Origin: Methylovirgula sp.
GTDB lineage: Bacteria; Pseudomonadota; Alphaproteobacteria; Rhizobiales; Beijerinckiaceae
Direction of reading: 5' to 3'
Assembly (NCBI GenBank): GCA_025356505.1
Contig: JANXSV010000009.1
Coordinates: forward strand, 1 to 8,831
DNA: 8,831 nucleotides
Made by a program: the position numbers and the translations under genes. This document shows, one piece after another, positions 6,018 through 8,831 of the stretch (within the stretch, counting starts at the first letter, position 1; the number at the start of each line of letters is the position of its first letter). The notes under the pieces were generated by a model. It saw only the letters and a program-made list of their open reading frames with translations. It had not been told where the DNA came from and did not search any database.

Positions 6018-7869
6018 ACTTCACGAGGAATTCAATACGGCGATTTTGGGCTTTGCCGTCGTCCGTATCATTCGAAGCGATTGGATTGGTCTCCCCGTGG
6101 CCAACGGCAGTTAAACGCTCGGCAGGAATACCGGCTTTAGCCAGATAGTCTGCGGTTGTTTGCGCTCTCAGGCGGGAAAGTTCAAGATTTGCACCGGGCG
6201 CACCGACATTGTCCGTGTAGCCGCCAACTTCGAAATTAGTTGTGGGGCAACGTCCTACTTCAGCGACGACAGCATCGAGAAATCCGAAAGAGTCTGGATG
6301 AATGCTGGCTTTTCCAGTCTCAAAGCGGATTTTTCCGAGTTTCAAAAGGTCTGATATTACGATCTGACACTTTGCAGGATCTTGGATTATTGCGGCGGCT
6401 GCACGCGTCGTGACCGCAGACTCACCCACAAATCCAGATGGCAGGGCCGTTACAATATTACTGTTAATTTGTCTTGACGCTGCGTCATAAAGCGCCTCGC
6501 CCGTCAAGCTGATATGGCTGTTCGAGATGGTGGCTGAGCCAGAGGCTAGTCGCGACAATTGCGAAACAGCAGACATTGCAGCTTGGGCAAAATTCTTCGG
6601 CGCGCCCTCAACTATTTTTGTTTGATCAACCAGCGTGATGCCGAAAAATTTCGACTTGATCACGCCTAAGATTTTCTCGTGAGAATCGTCATCCGGGTAG
6701 TTGCCGGTGAGTGTGAGAGTGTCTCCCGCACGCACGGCGGCAAAATTATACTCGCCCGCGGCAGACATCGGTTCCATAGATTTGCCTGGCTGAGCCTCCT
6801 TCGCAGGTTCAGCGGCCTTTTCCGGCTCCGGCACCTTAGCAGGTTCAGGCACCGGCGTAGGTCCGACAATACCAGAGGCAGCAAGTTTCACGCCGGCGGG
6901 CGCACCGGTCGCAAGACCAGCCATTGCAGCCTTAAGTGCCTCTGCACTTGGAGCCTCTCCCTTGATTGAAAGAACCCCGCCTGAAAATTTAGCTTCACCG
7001 GTCTTTAAATTTCCAAGTTCTGCAGCCATAAATGTAGTTAAAGCAGCAAAATCCAAACCAGGCGCTAACCCGCGAGCGATCTGCAGCTGATCGGTAACAT
7101 TTCCGCCCTGTACTGCAGCTTTCGCAGCAGTGACGAACTTTGCTTCTGCATCCGCAGAAGGTGCAAAACCGGAGAGTACAATTCCGCCATCCGACTTAAC
7201 CGCGCTGATTGTGTAAGACGGTACACTTGGAGGAAGAATATCGGCAGCCTCTAATTTGATGCCCTCTGGGAGAGTAGAGAGACCCTGGACAGCCGCAAGA
7301 TAACGTATAGAATCTGGCGCCTCGCCTTTTATGGAAAACTGCGAATTGGACAGCCCCACTTCACCTTTGTTGAGCGACCCAAGTTCCTTGATGCCAAAAG
7401 CCGCAGCAGTGGCGAAGCCGAAAGTGCCCATGCCTCTCGCGTAAATCATCGTGTCTGCCACTTGAGCACCAGGAACAGCCTCGCTAGCTACCTTGAGTAT
7501 CGCCTGCCGCGTTGCCGGATCGGGAACCGACCCTGATAGTGTGATCTTGTCCCCATCGCGGCTTGCGCTCCAAGTATATGGCTTGGCCTCTGGGATGAGC
7601 GTAGACGAATCGTTGACCAGACGTACGCCAAACTGCGCACGAACCGCGTCGGCAATCGCATTTTTACCCTGTTCCGAGAACGCAGCGCCGGAAAGCGTAA
7701 CATCACGCCCGGCAACACTAACCGCGCCCTTGTCCAATTGGGCGTTTACGGCTGCAGATGCCCGCGCGCCAAGATCAGCTTCAACATCAGACGTTTTGGT
7801 GTAGTTGGCAAAAAACCAGAGAGGGATAAGCGGCACGAGGCCGAAAATCCATTTATTAGGTTGCAGCAT
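6016..7869 (-). CDS. OmpA-family protein with repeated BON-like modules
   Basis: A 617-residue envelope protein from the ATG at 7869. It opens with a hydrophobic segment (about residues 8–22) acting as a signal anchor or uncleaved signal; no lipobox is seen. A BON-like unit (about 29–87) is followed by repeats at about 97–213, 218–335 and 373–488. Each repeat has Y-x-[WIF]-[SA]-A, then [IL]-x-L-[ST]-G-x-x-P, then a second half containing [IL][KT]GEA. A Pro/Glu/Ala/Lys-rich spacer (337–367) separates the second and third repeats. The C-terminal OmpA domain (about 511–617) contains GGYTDNVG with D553 and NRRIEF with R610/R611, the family's peptidoglycan-contacting residues, so peptidoglycan binding is likely. 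C501 and C541 could form a disulfide. GGGG lies six bases before the ATG. The frame is open to 7980, but the upstream residues precede a natural signal sequence. It is the first gene of an operon with the HHH protein. Confidence 0.92.
   Translation of the reverse strand: MLQPNKWIFGLVPLIPLWFFANYTKTSDVEADLGARASAAVNAQLDKGAVSVAGRDVTLSGAAFSEQGKNAIADAVRAQFGVRLVNDSSTLIPEAKPYTWSASRDGDKITLSGSVPDPATRQAILKVASEAVPGAQVADTMIYARGMGTFGFATAAAFGIKELGSLNKGEVGLSNSQFSIKGEAPDSIRYLAAVQGLSTLPEGIKLEAADILPPSVPSYTISAVKSDGGIVLSGFAPSADAEAKFVTAAKAAVQGGNVTDQLQIARGLAPGLDFAALTTFMAAELGNLKTGEAKFSGGVLSIKGEAPSAEALKAAMAGLATGAPAGVKLAASGIVGPTPVPEPAKVPEPEKAAEPAKEAQPGKSMEPMSAAGEYNFAAVRAGDTLTLTGNYPDDDSHEKILGVIKSKFFGITLVDQTKIVEGAPKNFAQAAMSAVSQLSRLASGSATISNSHISLTGEALYDAASRQINSNIVTALPSGFVGESAVTTRAAAAIIQDPAKCQIVISDLLKLGKIRFETGKASIHPDSFGFLDAVVAEVGRCPTTNFEVGGYTDNVGAPGANLELSRLRAQTTADYLAKAGIPAERLTAVGHGETNPIASNDTDDGKAQNRRIEFLVK
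6406..6753 (-). repeat. BON-like repeat C of the OmpA-family protein
   Basis: Residues about 373–488: YNFAAVRAGDTLTLTG, then a BON-like helix, then ASGSATISNSHISLTGEA. It shares the pattern of the other two repeats but is more diverged and lies beyond the Pro/Glu-rich spacer, next to the OmpA domain. Confidence 0.65.
6865..7218 (-). repeat. BON-like repeat B of the OmpA-family protein
   Basis: Residues about 218–335: YTISAVKSDGGIVLSG, an alpha helix, QLQIARGLAP, an L-x-x-L-K-T-G-E-A strand, LSIKGEAPS. It aligns along its full length with repeat A. Confidence 0.7.
7231..7581 (-). repeat. BON-like repeat A of the OmpA-family protein
   Basis: Residues about 97–213: YTWSASRDGDKITLSGSVPD, an alpha helix, MIYARGMG, a G-S-L-N-K-G-E-V strand, FSIKGEAPDS. 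This is the best match of the three to a BON-type beta-alpha-beta unit. Confidence 0.7.
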
Positions 7870-7890
7870 GGAAGCCCCGAAAAACAAAAA

Positions 7891-7896
7891 AATATA
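7891..7896 (-). promoter_or_regulatory. Possible -10 element of the ompA-like/HHH operon
   Basis: TATATT on the minus strand inside an A/T-rich stretch, about 22 bases upstream of the ATG at 7869. Transcription would begin near 7884, giving a leader of about 15 bases that still holds the GGGG ribosome-binding site. No convincing -35 lies 17 bases upstream, so this is weak. Confidence 0.3.
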
Positions 7897-7923
7897 AATC
7901 TCACCAACAAATTCGCGAAAAGG

Positions 7924-7942
7924 CGTAGGTTCAATACCTACG
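7924..7942. repeat. Perfect inverted repeat upstream of the ompA-like operon
   Basis: CGTAGGT, 5-base spacer TCAAT, ACCTACG: a perfect seven-base-pair inverted repeat 55–73 bases before the ompA-like start codon, just upstream of the possible promoter. It could be an operator, or, read as RNA on the minus strand, a weak terminator for the malic-enzyme gene, since CCTTTTC follows. The T-run is poor, so the operator reading is slightly favoured. Confidence 0.5.
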
Positions 7943-8122
7943 ATCGCACAGCACCTTGACCCCCGCCCACGACCGCACATTTCACGCCGGTAGCAAGCTT
8001 ACAGAGCAGGCGTCATTTGGCAAATGGAAAAATCAATTTCTAAGGCAGTAAGCCGACCGCATTTGCGGCAGCGCCGAAACGATATTCTTGTCGATGATGA
8101 TGTCTGCCAGATCAGCGTTACC

Positions 8123-8831
8123 TCAGAGCTGCTGCGCCTGAGCCTCCGCAACCGCAACCGCCGTCATGTTAACGATTCCCCTTGCGGTCACTGAACCGGT
8201 GACCACATGCGCTGGCTTTGCCGGACCCAGCAAAATGGGCCCTACCGGCAATGCCTCTGCGACAATTTTTGTCAGTTGAAACGCAATATTTGCCGCGTCC
8301 AGATTTGGCATTATCAAAACATTCGCCTCACCTTTCAAGACAGAGTGCGGCAATACGATATCGCGGATCATCTGACTAAGCGCCGTGTCGGCCTGCATTT
8401 CGCCGTCGACCTCTAATCCTGGCGCGCGCTGATGGATAAGCGCCAACGCGTCGCGCATTTTTAAAGCCGAAGGGGTGTCTGCCTCTCCGAAATCTGAATG
8501 GGACAGGAGCGCAATTTTTGCGGTCATTCCGAAGCGCTTGACATGCTCGGCACATAGGATCGCCATGTCGGCAATTTCTCCAGCGCTCGGATTATCGCGG
8601 ACATGGGAGTCTGCAATAAAAAATGCCCCGCGCTGCGTAATCAAAAGGCTCATCGCAGAAAAGTCTCTAACGCCCGGTGCCAGTCCGATGATGTCTTTGA
8701 TGTGCTTCAATCGAGAGCGAAATCTGCCTTCGAGGCCACAAATCATGGCATCGGCCATTCCGCGCCGCACGGCAATTGCGGCAATGATCGTGCCGCTTGT
8801 GCGCACCATAGCGCGTGCCGCGGCGGGCGAA
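8123..8831 (-). CDS. maeB: NADP-dependent malic enzyme, C-terminal phosphotransacetylase-like domain (partial)
   Basis: Only the last 235 residues are in the window; the frame is open to the right edge, so the N-terminus and the malic-enzyme catalytic domain lie outside. MaeB-type enzymes oxidise malate to pyruvate and CO2 with NADP and carry a C-terminal phosphotransacetylase-like domain that in studied cases is regulatory (acetyl-CoA sensing) rather than catalytic. What is seen fits that domain: RRGMADAMICGLEGRF near its start, then DGEMQADTAL, LKGEANVLIMPNLDAANIA, VGPILLGPAKPAHV and GIVNMTAVAVAEAQ at the C-terminus. A stand-alone phosphotransacetylase is the alternative, but the MICGLEGRF and GPAKPAHV forms favour the malic-enzyme fusion. 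An internal ATG at 8809 is not the start. No strong terminator follows the stop. Confidence 0.88.
   Translation of the reverse strand, partial: SPAAARAMVRTSGTIIAAIAVRRGMADAMICGLEGRFRSRLKHIKDIIGLAPGVRDFSAMSLLITQRGAFFIADSHVRDNPSAGEIADMAILCAEHVKRFGMTAKIALLSHSDFGEADTPSALKMRDALALIHQRAPGLEVDGEMQADTALSQMIRDIVLPHSVLKGEANVLIMPNLDAANIAFQLTKIVAEALPVGPILLGPAKPAHVVTGSVTARGIVNMTAVAVAEAQAQQL

Noticed and set aside
7870..7980. OmpA-family protein beginning at 7980
   Set aside because: The added residues include a second hydrophobic run before a natural signal-anchor start, and this region contains the palindrome and the possible promoter. The ATG at 7869 has a GGGG ribosome-binding site.
8057..8068. CCGCATTTGCGG inverted repeat as a terminator for the malic-enzyme gene
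   Set aside because: The loop is only two bases and no T-run follows directly on the minus strand. The nearest T-rich stretch is too far away.
8037..8122. An open, protein-like stretch (about 28 codons) in frame after the malic-enzyme TGA, suggesting read-through or a decayed C-terminus
   Set aside because: The family normally ends near the TGA at 8125–8123, an open run of this length is not rare by chance, and there is no sign of a selenocysteine or read-through element.

Overview
The window looks like a chromosomal segment of an alphaproteobacterium. The evidence is the infA–maf–yacG and dapA–smpB neighbourhoods, an NADP-malic-enzyme-type phosphotransacetylase domain, a putative small phasin gene behind a PhaR-like box, and helix-hairpin-helix domains of the 'QIAAWT' type known from alphaproteobacterial NuoE extensions. 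Base composition is moderate, a little over half G+C by eye. I cannot fix the order; a Hyphomicrobiales-like (Rhizobiales) lineage is my best guess. I see no insertion sequence, phage gene, integrase, CRISPR array or transfer signature. This is mostly housekeeping DNA with one more unusual envelope locus.

Left part (1–1355, minus strand): infA (translation initiation factor IF-1), maf (nucleotide pyrophosphatase) and yacG (small zinc protein) read leftward as a tight operon. It is followed by a tRNA-Asp(GTC) gene with its own likely promoter. Next come a 213-base divergent intergenic region and a small plus-strand gene (1569–1925), probably a phasin. That gene's promoter carries a GTGCA-N-TGCAC inverted repeat resembling targets of the PHA-responsive repressor PhaR.

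Middle (1922–4279): dapA and smpB overlap on the minus strand. smpB starts at a TTG inside the end of dapA, with its Shine-Dalgarno also inside dapA. smpB and the phasin gene converge and overlap by four bases. An alpha/beta hydrolase diverges from dapA on the plus strand and ends near a strong bidirectional hairpin terminator (4383–4413).

Right part (4418–8831, minus strand): a two-gene operon encodes (i) a membrane-anchored OmpA-family protein with repeated BON-like modules and (ii) a protein with three membrane segments and three copies of a helix-hairpin-helix domain. The genes are 11 bases apart, and the second gene's ribosome-binding site abuts the first gene's stop codon. This pair is the most interesting locus here. 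The window closes with the C-terminal phosphotransacetylase-like part of an NADP-dependent malic enzyme, cut by the right edge.

No gene-free stretch exceeds 300 bases. The longest are 7870–8122 (253 bases; a perfect inverted repeat and a possible ompA promoter) and 1356–1568 (213 bases; the infA leader and phasin promoter region).
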